A DNA stretch of 15,350 nucleotides from an uncultured Eggerthellaceae bacterium (lineage in GTDB: Bacteria > Actinomycetota > Coriobacteriia > Coriobacteriales > Eggerthellaceae). Shown piece after piece: positions 14,954 to 15,350 of this stretch (positions are counted from its first letter, which is position 1; each line of letters opens with the position of its first letter). Made by a program: the position numbers and the translations under genes. The notes beneath the pieces are model-generated. The model was not told the DNA's origin. It ran no database searches and saw nothing but the letters and a program-made list of their open reading frames with translations. The stretch covers positions 1 through 15,350 of the forward strand of contig CAMOLA010000049.1 of assembly GCA_946618265.1 (NCBI GenBank), in the 5' to 3' direction.

Positions 14954-15350
14954 ATGCCCAAACGCGACGACATCAAGAAAGTCCTCATAATCGGATCGGG
15001 ACCGATCATCATCGGCCAAGCCTGCGAATTCGATTACTCCGGCACGCAGGCCTGCAAGGCGCTGCGCAGCCTCGGTTACGAAATCGTACTGGTCAACAGC
15101 AACCCGGCCACCATCATGACCGACCCCGAAACCGCTGATGCCGTCTACATCGAGCCCCTCAACGTCGAGCGCCTCACCCAGATCATAGAGAAGGAGCGCC
15201 CCGACGCGCTGCTCCCCAACCTCGGCGGCCAGTCCGGCCTCAACCTGTCCTCCGCGCTTGCCGCAGCCGGCGTTCTGGACAAGTACGGCGTCGAAGTCAT
15301 CGGCACGCCGATCGACGCCATCGAGCGCGGCGAGGACCGCGACATCTTCA
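14954..15350 (+). CDS. carB: Carbamoyl-phosphate synthase large subunit (5' part)
   Basis: Only the first 132 codons lie in the window; the gene runs off the right edge. The visible N-terminus shows the carboxyphosphate-domain start of Car[21 protein letters not shown], then [34 protein letters not shown] and [13 protein letters not shown]. The full protein is normally about 1,070 residues. It makes carbamoyl phosphate from bicarbonate, ammonia and ATP for pyrimidine and arginine synthesis, with the ammonia supplied by the glutaminase subunit CarA. The ATG at 14954 is supported by AGGGAG (14941-14946) 7 nt upstream. carA is not directly upstream, where it often lies; the upstream neighbour is a divergent HAD gene. 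The identity is very secure. Confidence 0.97.
   Translation, partial: MPKRDDIKKVLIIGSGPIIIGQACEFDYSGTQACKALRSLGYEIVLVNSNPATIMTDPETADAVYIEPLNVERLTQIIEKERPDALLPNLGGQSGLNLSSALAAAGVLDKYGVEVIGTPIDAIERGEDRDIF

Overview
The window is GC-rich (roughly 60% by eye) with strongly GC-biased third codon positions. It is densely packed with genes on both strands, most of them separated by clear hairpin terminators. A TAXI-type TRAP uptake system, a fused CydD-CydC exporter, a glycine-riboswitch-controlled AGCS symporter, a SixA-CHAD fusion and a Nif11-leader peptide together fit a gut or oral actinobacterium of the Coriobacteriia, most likely Eggerthellaceae. That placement is inferred from gene content and style, not from a marker gene.

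Left edge (1-877): an AT-richer stretch with a terminator (117-152), an apparently frameshifted small reading frame (about 234-471), and a 63-residue Nif11-like RiPP precursor (519-710) with a Gly-Gly cleavage site and a Cys/Trp-rich 18-residue core. A nested hairpin and a strong terminator follow. No modification enzyme or exporter is visible, so the precursor is either an orphan or belongs to genes left of the window.

Middle left (987-3398): a minus-strand thioredoxin, a plus-strand four-helix membrane protein of unknown function, and a plus-strand protein joining a SixA-like phosphohistidine phosphatase to a polyphosphate-binding-type CHAD domain. A bidirectional terminator (3428-3456) separates this from the convergent TRAP operon.

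TRAP operon and glycolysis (3463-8014, minus strand): a TAXI substrate-binding lipoprotein is followed by an intercistronic 15-bp hairpin and then by a fused 4TM/12TM permease carrying an unusual acidic, alanine-rich N-terminal extension. Upstream is gpmA, the 2,3-bisphosphoglycerate-dependent phosphoglycerate mutase, with its own terminator.

Glycine unit (8142-10022, plus strand): a good promoter, a glycine riboswitch, a possible Shine-Dalgarno-sequestering segment and an AGCS-family sodium:amino-acid symporter form one self-contained regulated unit. A 65-nt near-perfect palindrome lies just beyond its terminator.

Right part (10208-15350): a 1233-residue single-chain CydDC-type ABC exporter with two intact ATPase domains (plus), a HAD phosphatase (minus), and the first 132 codons of carB (plus), which runs off the right edge. 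The most unusual items are the lone Nif11 precursor with its broken upstream neighbour, the SixA-CHAD fusion, the long palindrome and the riboswitch-symporter pair.
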